A stretch of DNA of 64,000 nucleotides from NCBI RefSeq assembly GCF_007004645.1, contig NZ_ML660019.1:578437-642436 (forward strand). Reading direction: 5' to 3'. Source of the stretch: Aliiroseovarius halocynthiae. Its GTDB lineage: Bacteria; Pseudomonadota; Alphaproteobacteria; Rhodobacterales; Rhodobacteraceae. Within the stretch, counting starts at the first letter, position 1; every line of letters starts with the position of its first letter. Below, in pieces: positions 1 through 7,267 of this stretch. The notes under the pieces are model-generated. The model made no database searches. It was not told the origin of the DNA and saw only the letters and a list, made by a program, of their open reading frames with translations. The position numbers were made by a program, and so were the translations under genes.

Positions 1-168
1 CACCCGCCACGGTTCGGACAACCCCACCGAAGGGGCCATCAAAAACGCGTCGAGGCACTGCGTCAGCAATGCCTCGTCCACAGGATCCGTGCGGAAGCGG
101 CGCACGTCGCGCCGCCAACGCATCAGATCTTCCAGATCCGACTGAAACTCGTCTGAAAAGGCGTGCAT
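1..168 (-). CDS. bluB: 5,6-dimethylbenzimidazole synthase BluB (5' part, cut by window edge)
   Basis: Only the first 56 residues are inside the window; the rest lies before base 1. The reading frame opens with ATG at 168 and contains RRDVRRFR and APSVGLSEPWR, which I recognise as the N-terminal FMN-binding region of BluB, a nitroreductase-fold enzyme that breaks down reduced FMN to make the lower ligand of vitamin B12. It starts 21 bases after the rpsP stop on the same strand, so it probably shares the ffh-rpsP transcript. No strong Shine-Dalgarno sequence is visible. The family call rests on short motifs only; another nitroreductase is possible but less likely. Confidence 0.8.
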   Translation of the reverse strand, partial: MHAFSDEFQSDLEDLMRWRRDVRRFRTDPVDEALLTQCLDAFLMAPSVGLSEPWRV

Positions 169-189
169 GTCAGATCCAGTCCGAAGGAT

Positions 190-579
190 TTATTCCTCGG
201 CAGCAGCTTCTTCAGCCGGAGCAGCGGCAGCTTCAGCAGCGGCAGCAGCTTTTTCAGCTTTCTCGGCAGCACGATCCTTGGCTTTCTGGCCCGGCTCGGC
301 TTTTTTCATGTTGGCGCGCTCTTTCTTGGCCAGAACACCGGCGGCTTCCAGGAAGCGGCTTACGCGGTCCGACGGCTGTGCGCCTTGGTCCAGCCAGTAC
401 TGAACGCGTTCCATGTCCAGCTTTACGCGCTCTTCCGAATCTTTCGGCAGCAGCGGGTTATAGGTGCCCAGCTTTTCGATGAAACGGCCATCGCGCGGCA
501 TGCGCGAGTCTGCAGCAACAACGCGATAGAAGGGACGTTTTTTCGAGCCACCACGGGCAAGACGGATTTTCATAGCCAT
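190..579 (-). CDS. rpsP: 30S ribosomal protein S16
   Basis: The 129-residue product begins [19 protein letters not shown], the classic S16 N-terminus, and continues with the [13 protein letters not shown] segment. S16 binds 16S rRNA and is needed for assembly of the small subunit. The core takes up about 90 residues; the remaining tail from about residue 95 is a low-complexity Ala/Glu/Lys extension, a feature common in alphaproteobacterial S16 proteins. It lies 44 bases downstream of the chorismate mutase gene in the ffh operon. The usual follower rimM is not next; bluB is. Confidence 0.97.
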   Translation of the reverse strand: MAMKIRLARGGSKKRPFYRVVAADSRMPRDGRFIEKLGTYNPLLPKDSEERVKLDMERVQYWLDQGAQPSDRVSRFLEAAGVLAKKERANMKKAEPGQKAKDRAAEKAEKAAAAAEAAAAPAEEAAAEE

Positions 580-623
580 GAGAGTTTTCCTTTTTACTAG
601 CTATTTGAAGGGCGTGTGCCCTG

Positions 624-920
624 TCATTCCTGATGTTTTTTGTGATGCCTGATGACCTCATCAATGATGAAGTTCAGGAATTTCTTGGCGAATTCGGGGT
701 CCAGATTGGCGCGGGTGGCCAGATCTTCCAGACGTTCGATTTGTTTGGCTTCCCGATCCGGGTCGGATGGGGGCAGGGCGTGTTCGGCTTTCAATTGACC
801 CACGGCTTGCGTATGCTTGAACCGCTCGCCCAGCGTATAGACAAGGATCGCGTCCAGCCGATCAATCGACTCGCGATGTTCTTTAAGAAGGTCAGCAGCG
901 CGGGTGGATGCGTCGGTCAT
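624..920 (-). CDS. chorismate mutase, AroQ type
   Basis: A 98-residue all-helical protein with the AroQ-class layout: an N-terminal helix (HRESIDRLDAILVYTLGERF) carrying the conserved Arg and Asp that contact chorismate, then KAEHALPPSDPDREAKQIERL and a C-terminal helix with FLNFIIDEVIRHHKK. It would convert chorismate to prephenate for Phe and Tyr synthesis. It overlaps the upstream GNAT stop by 4 bases (ATGA), so translation is probably coupled. Similar monofunctional mutases sit between ffh and rpsP in related Rhodobacteraceae (from memory). An isochorismate-pyruvate lyase-like role cannot be excluded. Confidence 0.9.
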   Translation of the reverse strand: MTDASTRAADLLKEHRESIDRLDAILVYTLGERFKHTQAVGQLKAEHALPPSDPDREAKQIERLEDLATRANLDPEFAKKFLNFIIDEVIRHHKKHQE

Positions 921-1441
921 AAGAAGCTTCCCTTTGGGTGACGAAAGACATTCAGGTCATCATATTTCGGCCACGGGGTGGCGGTTGGATCCTGCGTCGC
1001 ACCAATGCGCAGTACAAGCGCCGCCGAACGGTGATTGTCCGGGGCGATATAGCTGACCAGAGTGTCAAGCCCAAGCGCCCCAAATCCCCACTCACGCAGA
1101 GCAACCGCAGCCTCCGAGGCAAACCCTTGCCCCTCGTGATCTGACGAATACAGCGCGTATGCGATCTCGGCTTCCGGGCGGTCATCGCCACTTCGGATAC
1201 CTGCACGGCCGATGGTTTCGCCGGTATCGCGCAGCGCGATGGACAGGTAACATTCGCCTTGCGAAGCTGCGTCGGCCATGGACATCCAAGTGTCGAAAGC
1301 ATCGCGTGCGTCGGATGAGGTCAGCGGTCCACCGAACCATTTTGAACGCTCATCCATGCAGAAGCCAACAAAGGCATCGCGGTCACGCGCTTCGGGGGCG
1401 CGAAGGATCAGGCGATCGGTGGTCAGGACTGCGGGGCTCAT
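917..1441 (-). CDS. GNAT family N-acetyltransferase (RimJ/RimL-like)
   Basis: A 174-residue protein beginning MSPAVLTTDRLILRAPEARD, the standard opening of RimJ/RimL-type acetyltransferases, with an acetyl-CoA-binding region around GQGFASEAAVALREWGFGALG and NHRSAALVLRIGA. The substrate (protein N-terminus, antibiotic or small amine) cannot be read from the sequence. It overlaps its neighbours on both sides by 4 bases within the ffh-rpsP operon. It and the next gene (1438-1992) are clearly homologous, so they look like an old tandem duplication. Confidence 0.88.
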   Translation of the reverse strand: MSPAVLTTDRLILRAPEARDRDAFVGFCMDERSKWFGGPLTSSDARDAFDTWMSMADAASQGECYLSIALRDTGETIGRAGIRSGDDRPEAEIAYALYSSDHEGQGFASEAAVALREWGFGALGLDTLVSYIAPDNHRSAALVLRIGATQDPTATPWPKYDDLNVFRHPKGSFL

Positions 1442-1992
1442 GCGTAAGCCTCCGGGGTGCCATCCGTATCGGGTGCCGGGTGGCGCCAGATGTGATAGGG
1501 GGCGTCTTCCCCCATCTCTTCATCATCCTCGAAACGCCGGGCGTTCGGGTCGATTTCGCAGCCCAAGCGCCGGGCCAGCGCGGCCGAACGGGTGTTGGCT
1601 TCGTCGATATAGCTGACGGCAGTGGTCCAGCCCAATTCTGTGAACGCCCAGTCGCGGGTCGCCAATGCCGCCTCATGGGCCAGCCCGGTTCCCTCGGCCT
1701 CTTCTGCCCAGACGGACCATGCAATTTCGTGCTCGGGCCAGCCTTCGGGATACCACGGACCGGCAGATAGAACTGGCTGGCTGCTGGCCTTGTCGACACC
1801 AACAAAAATGCCAAAGCCGCGCAGGGTCCAGTGGCCGACCATGTGGCCAAAACCGCGCCATGCATTGCGACGGGTATAGGGCCCACCGATCATACGCGCA
1901 CGATCCGACCCAAGAAAGGCGGCGATGGCCTCCCAGTCGCCCATTTCGGGCTGGCGCAGCAACAGGCGCGGGGTTTCGATCGTGACGGTCAT
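1438..1992 (-). CDS. GNAT family N-acetyltransferase (tandem paralogue)
   Basis: A 184-residue RimJ/RimL-type acetyltransferase starting MTVTIETPRLLLRQPEMGDW. The CoA-binding segment is EGTGLAHEAALATRDWAFTELG followed by NTRSAALARRLGCE. It starts 6 bases after the ffh stop and overlaps the next GNAT by 4 bases. The parallel arrangement of motifs in the two GNATs (EITGxx..NxRSAAL) supports duplication followed by divergence. The substrate is unknown. Confidence 0.88.
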   Translation of the reverse strand: MTVTIETPRLLLRQPEMGDWEAIAAFLGSDRARMIGGPYTRRNAWRGFGHMVGHWTLRGFGIFVGVDKASSQPVLSAGPWYPEGWPEHEIAWSVWAEEAEGTGLAHEAALATRDWAFTELGWTTAVSYIDEANTRSAALARRLGCEIDPNARRFEDDEEMGEDAPYHIWRHPAPDTDGTPEAYA

Positions 1993-1998
1993 GCGGGG

Positions 1999-3513
1999 TT
2001 ACTTCTTCTTCCCGAACCCGGACAGGCCGGGGGGCAGTCCACCGCCGCCCAGACCGGGTAGGCCACCGGGCAGCTTGCCGCCCATTGCCTTAGCCGCTTG
2101 TTCCAGCGCTTTCGGGTCCATCTGGCTGGGGTCCATACCGCCCATATCGGGCATGCCACCGCCTTTGCCGAACATGCCACCCATGGCTTGTTTCAGCATC
2201 TTGCCTTTGCCCATCTTGCCCATCTTCTTCATCATGTCGCCCATCTGGCGCTGCATTTTCAGAAGCTTGTTCAGGTCGCTGACCTCCATGCCGGCACCAG
2301 CGGCAATACGCTTTTTACGGCTGGCTTGAAGGATCTGAGGGTTGGCACGTTCGCGCTTGGTCATCGACTGGATCAGCGCGATCTGCTGTTTCAGGACCTT
2401 ATCGTCCATGCCAGCGTCTTCGGCCTGTTTGGCCATTTTCTTCATGCCCGGCATCATTCCCATGATCCCCTGCATACCGCCCATCTTGATCATCTGCTCC
2501 AGCTGCATCTTCAGGTCGTTCATGTTGAACTGACCCTTCTGGAAGCGCTTCATCATACGCTCGGCCTGCTGGGCCTCGATGGTTTCTTGGGCTTTCTCAA
2601 CCAGAGCAACGATGTCGCCCATGCCAAGAATACGGCCTGCGATCCGGTCGGGCTCGAAGGTTTCCAGCGCGTCCATCTTTTCGCCAAGGCCGACGAACTT
2701 GATCGGCTTACCGGTGACAGCACGCATCGACAGGGCTGCACCACCGCGTCCGTCGCCATCCATACGGGTCAGAACGACGCCCGAGATGCCGACCTTGTCG
2801 TCAAACTCCTGCGCGACTTCGACAGCGACCTGACCGGTCAGGCCGTCAACCACCAGCAGGGTCTCGCGCGGGTTCACAACGGCCGAGACTTCTTCGACCT
2901 CGCCCATCAGGACTTCGTCGATGTGCAAACGACCGGCAGTGTCGAGCATATAGACGTCATAGCCGCCCATCGTTGCCTGTTGCTTGGCACGCTTGGCGAT
3001 GTCGACGGGTTTCTGGCCGGGAACGATCGGCAGGGTATCCACGCCGATCTGCGTGCCCAGAACCGCCAACTGATCCATAGCGGCGGGACGGTAGACGTCG
3101 AGCGAGGCCATCAGAACCCGCTTGCCGTCTTTTTCGGTCAGGCGCTTGGCCAGCTTCGCGGTCGTAGTCGTCTTACCGCCACCTTGCAGACCGACCATCA
3201 GGATCGGGGCAGGGGGGCTGTCGACCTTCAGTGCGCCGGGTTCGCCTTCGCCGGTCAGAACATCAACCAGCGCATCATGTACGATCTTGACGACCTGCTG
3301 GCCGGGGGTCACAGATTTGGTGACGGCCTGACCTGTGGCTTGTTCTTGGACTTTCTTGACGAAATCACGCGCGACAGGCAGCGAGACGTCAGCCTCAAGC
3401 AGCGCCACACGCACCTCGCGCAGGGCAGTTTTCACATCATCTTCGGACAGCGCACCCTGTTTCGTCAGACGGTCAAAGACGCCAGACAGGCGATCTGAGA
3501 GACTCTCGAACAT
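1999..3513 (-). CDS. ffh: signal recognition particle protein Ffh
   Basis: The SRP54 homologue, 504 residues with the ATG at 3513. That start has a good Shine-Dalgarno sequence (AAGGAG, 6 bases upstream) and gives the standard N-terminus MFESLSDRLSGVFDRLTKQG; the open frame extends 49 codons further upstream without support. It contains the N domain, the G domain with P-loop GLQGGGKTTTTAKLA at about residues 105-120, the DTAGR motif, and a Met-rich M domain from about residue 300 (MGMMPGMKKM) that binds 4.5S RNA and signal peptides. First gene of the ffh-GNAT-GNAT-mutase-rpsP-bluB operon. Confidence 0.97.
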   Translation of the reverse strand: MFESLSDRLSGVFDRLTKQGALSEDDVKTALREVRVALLEADVSLPVARDFVKKVQEQATGQAVTKSVTPGQQVVKIVHDALVDVLTGEGEPGALKVDSPPAPILMVGLQGGGKTTTTAKLAKRLTEKDGKRVLMASLDVYRPAAMDQLAVLGTQIGVDTLPIVPGQKPVDIAKRAKQQATMGGYDVYMLDTAGRLHIDEVLMGEVEEVSAVVNPRETLLVVDGLTGQVAVEVAQEFDDKVGISGVVLTRMDGDGRGGAALSMRAVTGKPIKFVGLGEKMDALETFEPDRIAGRILGMGDIVALVEKAQETIEAQQAERMMKRFQKGQFNMNDLKMQLEQMIKMGGMQGIMGMMPGMKKMAKQAEDAGMDDKVLKQQIALIQSMTKRERANPQILQASRKKRIAAGAGMEVSDLNKLLKMQRQMGDMMKKMGKMGKGKMLKQAMGGMFGKGGGMPDMGGMDPSQMDPKALEQAAKAMGGKLPGGLPGLGGGGLPPGLSGFGKKK

Positions 3514-3680
3514 ATCTCGGCTCCTTTGCCGTTTCGTTTCCCCAAAGATAGGGGCGGGTTTGCGCTTTTCCAAACGCCCAAAACACGATGGCCCCTGTGG
3601 GCGTAACACGCTGACAGGGGGCGATCCCGGCATTGGGCCATGGGACCGGAAGTTTCGCACTTCCGAGATTTGGGGTGGGA

Positions 3681-4184
3681 TTACGGCTTTGACGAGTCAG
3701 AGTCAAGCTGCATTGGGGTAGATCGCGTTTCCAGCCACCGATTGACGGCCTCGGTCGTGCGGCGTGGGCCGGACCCGTTGGTGTAATAGGACACAACCGG
3801 AAGGTTTGGCTGCCCCGTCATGACCAAGACGGGCCGGTACATGCTTGAACCGTCGCGGCGAGTCTCTTCCAGCTCGGCCCCACATAATGGGGACAGTGGA
3901 TAAACGTCCTGAGCATACCCAAAGAACGATCGCGTGCGTTTGACGATCTGCCCGGCATGGGTGTCAAAGATGATCTGAACCCGTTTGGTGAAGACCAAAA
4001 AGCAGATGCCCCAGACCGATCCGCCAATCCCGCCGAACATTAGACCAAAGACCCACTCGCCCTGCGTGATGGCCGTGATGCCGACGCCCAGAAAGATCAG
4101 CATTCCCGCCATCATGGCCAAAGATATCAGCCATGGCTTGTGGTCCAGAACTAGCAGCTCAGGCGTGTTGGTCAGTATTTTCAT
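3681..4184 (-). CDS. two-TM membrane protein of unknown function
   Basis: A 167-residue protein starting at ATG 4184 (MKILTNTPELLVLDHKPW); an upstream TTG at 4214 lacks a ribosome site. Two adjacent membrane segments (about residues 20-42 and 46-66: LISLAMMAGMLIFLGVGITA, then VFGLMFGGIGGSVWGICFLV) are followed by a soluble domain of about 95 residues rich in beta-type sequence, which resembles PH-like membrane proteins in layout. I do not recognise a named family. It is divergent from the Usp gene and shares its upstream region. Confidence 0.7.
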   Translation of the reverse strand: MKILTNTPELLVLDHKPWLISLAMMAGMLIFLGVGITAITQGEWVFGLMFGGIGGSVWGICFLVFTKRVQIIFDTHAGQIVKRTRSFFGYAQDVYPLSPLCGAELEETRRDGSSMYRPVLVMTGQPNLPVVSYYTNGSGPRRTTEAVNRWLETRSTPMQLDSDSSKP

Positions 4185-4228
4185 GGTGTCAGAGTAAAAA
4201 GGAAAGCCCGACAAGAAAAGAGGGGTAT

Positions 4229-4270
4229 TTGACCTGTGTCATGTTGCCGGGATCTTTCGCGCGTTATGTT
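4229..4270 (+). promoter_or_regulatory. FNR-type box with class II spaced -10
   Basis: TTGACCTGTGTCAT at 4229-4242 is a near-match to the FNR/FnrL pattern TTGAT-N4-ATCAA (half-sites TTGAC and GTCAT). Its centre, 4235.5, is 29.5 bases before a -10-like TATGTT at 4265-4270. This puts the box near -41.5 of a start at about 4277, the classic class II activator position. The Usp gene starts at 4310. The match is visual; no binding data exist. Confidence 0.45.
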
Positions 4271-4309
4271 TTTGATAAGACGACTTGAAGCCCATGAAGG
4301 AGCTGACCC

Positions 4310-4717
4310 ATGTACAAGAACGTTCTGGTCCCGATCGCACTTGACCACGATCGCGACACCGCAGAAGCACTGGAAATTGCCAACGCGATTGCCGAAGATG
4401 GCGCAAAGATCACGGCATTGCACGTCATGGAAGAAGTGCCCGCTTACGTTGCGCAATATCTGCCGCAAGGCCAATTGGAAGACAATGTGAACGAGCTGGA
4501 ACGCCGTTTGCAAGAGGAACTGAAAGACACTCCAGGTGTGGCGATTGCCGTAATCTCGGGCCATGCGGGCCATGCAATTGTCGATTATGCGAAAGACAAC
4601 AATGTCGACTGCATCGTTGTCGCCTCGCACCGCCCGGGCCTGACGGATTTCTTCCTGGGATCGACGGCCGCGCGTGTTGTACGCCACGCACCCTGTGCGG
4701 TTCACGTGTCGCGCTGA
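4310..4717 (+). CDS. universal stress protein UspA family
   Basis: A 135-residue single Usp domain: MYKNVLVPIALDHDRDTAEA at the N-terminus and the ATP-binding-like stretch SHRPGLTDFFLGSTAARVVR near residues 107-126, ending in APCAVHVSR. Proteins of this family bind nucleotides and help cells survive energy stress and low oxygen. AAGGAG lies 9 bases before the ATG. An FNR-like box lies about 70 bases upstream, and a strong terminator follows the gene, so it is a single-gene unit that may respond to oxygen. Confidence 0.93.
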   Translation: MYKNVLVPIALDHDRDTAEALEIANAIAEDGAKITALHVMEEVPAYVAQYLPQGQLEDNVNELERRLQEELKDTPGVAIAVISGHAGHAIVDYAKDNNVDCIVVASHRPGLTDFFLGSTAARVVRHAPCAVHVSR

Positions 4718-4742
4718 CCTGCATTCCCATCTGGCGTGATCG

Positions 4743-4775
4743 AAAAGCGGGCCCCTTGCGGCCCGCTTTTTCGTT
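4743..4775 (+). terminator. Rho-independent terminator of the usp gene
   Basis: An 11-bp perfect stem (AAAAGCGGGCC at 4743-4753, GGCCCGCTTTT at 4760-4770) with a 6-base loop and a following T-rich tail. It begins 25 bases after the Usp stop codon. Confidence 0.9.
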
Positions 4776-4807
4776 CTTACATGATCCCCAGAACAGGAGG
4801 ATCCAAG

Positions 4808-5194
4808 ATGAAATGTCCGGTAGACGGAACCGAGCTTTTGATGACCGAACGCCAAGGGGTCGAGATCGACTATTGCCCCAAATGCCGTGGTGTATGGTTG
4901 GACCGGGGAGAGCTGGACAAGATCATCGAAAAGGCCACGCCTGCGGTCGAACTGGACGATCCGGACCCGTATGTGGCGCCGCCTCCGCCACCGTCTGACC
5001 CCGTTCGTCAAAGCGAACCCCGGCGTATGCGGTCGCGCGAAGACATGGAACGCGGCGCGGGGATGAAGCCCGGAGCGTCGCGCAAGCGCAAGTATGATGA
5101 CGACTATGACGACGACGATTATCGCCACGCCAAACGCTATAAGAAAAAGCGCCGCAAATCGGTTCTGTCCGAGCTTTTCGACATTTTTGACTGA
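4808..5194 (+). CDS. zinc-ribbon protein (zf-TFIIB type) with charged tail
   Basis: The start at 4808 is chosen because AGGAGG ends 7 bases upstream; it gives a 128-residue protein beginning MKCPVDGTELLMTERQGVEI. The N-terminal 40 residues form a zf-TFIIB-type zinc ribbon (C3...C22PKC25, followed by GVWLDRGELDKII). Then come a Pro-rich linker (PPPPP) and a highly charged tail with an Asp/Tyr block and a Lys/Arg block. The family is widespread in proteobacteria and has no settled function. The tail suggests contact with nucleic acids or proteins, which is only inference. Confidence 0.85.
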   Translation: MKCPVDGTELLMTERQGVEIDYCPKCRGVWLDRGELDKIIEKATPAVELDDPDPYVAPPPPPSDPVRQSEPRRMRSREDMERGAGMKPGASRKRKYDDDYDDDDYRHAKRYKKKRRKSVLSELFDIFD

Positions 5195-5264
5195 CCCAAA
5201 GGCAAGATAACATATTCATATGTAATCCAAATCGGGCTAGGCTTCTTCGTATAAGGAGGAAGCC

Positions 5265-5585
5265 ATGCCCAAAATCAGCAAAGCCCCCGACTATCAAACC
5301 GTTATCACCACGTTCGAGATGACGCCCGGCACCTGTCAGGATCTTCTGGACGCGCTGTCGGATGCCTATGAGAGCTTCATCTCGAAGCAGCCGGGTTTCG
5401 TCGGCGCGGGGCTTCATGTGAATGATGCCCAGACGCGGATTGCCAATTACAGCCAATGGACCCGGCGCGAGGATTTCCAGGCGATGCTGCGCACCGAAGA
5501 AATGCGCGAGCGGAACCGCAAGATCGCGACCCTGTGTAAAAGCTTTGAACCCGTCATGTATGATGTGTTCGAGACGTTTAACTGA
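5265..5585 (+). CDS. antibiotic biosynthesis monooxygenase (ABM) domain protein
   Basis: A 106-residue single-domain protein with the dimeric alpha/beta-barrel pattern of the ABM family: TVITTFEMTPGTCQDLLDAL, then QPGFVGAGLHVNDAQTRIANY and SQWTRREDFQAMLRTEEM. Members are heme-degrading enzymes, quinol monooxygenases or small-molecule binders, so the substrate is not predictable. AAGGAGG lies 6 bases upstream of the ATG. The rhodanese gene follows after 20 bases, so the two may be cotranscribed. Confidence 0.82.
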   Translation: MPKISKAPDYQTVITTFEMTPGTCQDLLDALSDAYESFISKQPGFVGAGLHVNDAQTRIANYSQWTRREDFQAMLRTEEMRERNRKIATLCKSFEPVMYDVFETFN

Positions 5586-5605
5586 TCCTGATCATAGGAA
5601 CCGAC

Positions 5606-6190
5606 ATGAAATCTTTTCTGATTGCGGCGGCCATTGGCCTTTGTGCCGCCCCCGTATTTGCTGACGTCAACATTACCCCGGATATGCCCGGGGTGACGGT
5701 TCAGACTGAAAATGGCGCGGTCGAAATCTCGCGCATTGATGACCCCGCGCACGAGCTGTCGGGTGAATGGGCGCGCACCTCGCGCAACTGTCCGAATTTC
5801 TGCGTGCAGCCGATGGTGCCTGCGCCCGGCGTCACACCTATCGGCGAGCTTGAGCTTCTCGAGATGTTGCAAGATCCCGAGGCGATTGTGGTCGATAGTC
5901 GGGTCACCTCCGACCACGAAACGGGCACCATCCCGGGTGCGATTTCGATCCCCTACAACGAAGCGCCAGATCGTCTGGATGAACTGGGTTGCGAGCTGGA
6001 TTTCGACGGGTTTGTCTGTGACGCGGCCAAGCCAGTTGCATTGTTCTGCAACGGAAACTGGTGTGGTCAGTCCCCCACCGCCGCCCGTCGTATGATCGAA
6101 GCCGGCTTTCCGGCCGACAAAATCTACTATTATCGTGGTGGCATGCACGCGTGGCGAATGCTGGGTTTAACGGTCACGGGTGGCAGATAA
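5606..6190 (+). CDS. periplasmic rhodanese-like protein
   Basis: A 194-residue protein with a clear signal peptide (MKSFLIAAAIGLCAAPVFA, cleavage after residue 19) and a rhodanese domain from about residue 78. The domain carries the CDC25/rhodanese pattern AIVVDSR, then HETGTIPGAISIPY, and an active-site loop C148-N-G-N-W-C153-G-Q-S, followed by YYYRGGMHAWRMLGL. The catalytic Cys is probably Cys148; the second Cys, Cys153, within the loop is unusual and could allow a disulfide or redox role. It would act in the periplasm on sulfane sulfur. The donor is unknown. Confidence 0.87.
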   Translation: MKSFLIAAAIGLCAAPVFADVNITPDMPGVTVQTENGAVEISRIDDPAHELSGEWARTSRNCPNFCVQPMVPAPGVTPIGELELLEMLQDPEAIVVDSRVTSDHETGTIPGAISIPYNEAPDRLDELGCELDFDGFVCDAAKPVALFCNGNWCGQSPTAARRMIEAGFPADKIYYYRGGMHAWRMLGLTVTGGR

Positions 6191-6282
6191 GCCACGGTCA
6201 GGCTGCCCACCATTGACCTTGGGGTGCGGGATCCCCATTCTTTTGTCACGCCGCTGGTCGGTGTGTAGGTAAGGAATGGGGC

Positions 6283-6678
6283 ATGAGCCAGCACACTCAA
6301 ATGTTGAAAAGGGCTGCATTGACGCTGGTTATGGCCATGGCGTCACAAGTCGCTGTGGCGCAAGAGCAGCTTGGCTCTTTCACAGTCTTCATCGGGAAGT
6401 CAGACCTCACGAATGACAAGGGGGCGGCCCTGTCAGAGCCGTGGAAAGTTTTGCGCCGGGATCGGGCAAACTATCACCGTTTTGGCGTCAGCCAGCCTGG
6501 AGATCAGTGGGACCCTTATTTTGGCAGCAGCCAAAGTCGCAAAAGCCTTCAAAAACTTGTCGCCCGCGGTGGTGTTGATTCCAAAGCCGCGCAAAGGCTT
6601 AAGAATGGAGGCAGTATCTTGGTGCGTGTCTTCGGGCAGGGTGGTAAACCTTCGGCGATCAAGATTTCTGTTCCCTAG
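6283..6678 (+). CDS. secreted protein of unknown function
   Basis: A 131-residue protein with a signal peptide (about residues 1-26, hydrophobic core LTLVMAMASQVAVAQ, probable cleavage after AVA). The mature part (EQLGSFTVFIGKSDLTNDKG and SLQKLVARGGVDSKAAQRL) has no motif I recognise; it contains no Cys. GGAATGGGGC precedes the ATG but is a weak ribosome site. It stands alone between the rhodanese and a convergent lipoprotein gene. Coding status is supported by the signal peptide and codon pattern. Confidence 0.65.
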   Translation: MSQHTQMLKRAALTLVMAMASQVAVAQEQLGSFTVFIGKSDLTNDKGAALSEPWKVLRRDRANYHRFGVSQPGDQWDPYFGSSQSRKSLQKLVARGGVDSKAAQRLKNGGSILVRVFGQGGKPSAIKISVP

Positions 6679-6716
6679 ATAAGCGCGCAAATTGCCTTTT
6701 GGGAGACAAGTCGCGG

Positions 6717-7109
6717 CTATTCTGGGTAGGCCCGGATACACGCGTCACGTGCGGCGGCTGCGGAAGGGGAAAGCTTGACGCGCTGCGCCTTTAGCCGCTC
6801 CAGCTTTTTGCGCACATCCCCCATGTCTACGCTCACGGGTGTCTCGATCGTGCGAAAACGCGTTCTGGGGCAGAGAAAAGGCTCTTTTCCTTTCACGCGA
6901 CAGATGCGTGTATCGGTATAGGGGATGGTTTGCCGGTGCAGCGCATATCCACGTGCCGACGTTTCTTCCAACTTCTTTATTTGTGCGCTGACGGCGCGAT
7001 ACTCGGCCGTTTCACGCGCAATACACTGTTTTTGTGGTGTGGCGCAGGCCCCGAGCAATGCAAGGGAAATCCCGATAGCGGCCAGACGCTGATTTGATGC
7101 AGTGAACAT
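6717..7109 (-). CDS. small lipoprotein with coiled-coil segments
   Basis: A 130-residue protein with a lipoprotein signal: hydrophobic LAAIGISLALLGAC, with lipobox LGAC and lipidated Cys at residue 22. The mature chain contains two short helical, coiled-coil-like stretches (YRAVSAQIKKLEETSA; DMGDVRKKLERLKAQRVK) and four further Cys that could form disulfides in the periplasm. I do not recognise the family. It is convergent with the preceding secreted-protein gene. Confidence 0.65.
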   Translation of the reverse strand: MFTASNQRLAAIGISLALLGACATPQKQCIARETAEYRAVSAQIKKLEETSARGYALHRQTIPYTDTRICRVKGKEPFLCPRTRFRTIETPVSVDMGDVRKKLERLKAQRVKLSPSAAAARDACIRAYPE

Positions 7110-7267
7110 GATATGCGCTCCGATACTCGATATTCTTGCATCCCATTAATAGCGGGAATGAGTCATTGAAGAAAGCACGTCCGCTCGGGTCCCTTTGACG
7201 CAGATATTCAATGCCGCTTGTGTGCAAAGGGTGGTTTCGGTATCCGTGCATCAAAGGAGCAGTTCAC

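Noticed and set aside
2098-3498. 466-codon open frame on the plus strand opposite ffh
   Set aside because: It is antisense to a clear Ffh gene, and its His/Asp-rich translation is the typical reverse-frame shadow of a high-GC gene.
4181-5128. 315-codon minus-strand frame
   Set aside because: Overlaps the Usp and zinc-ribbon genes on the other strand and spans a terminator; no coding signal.
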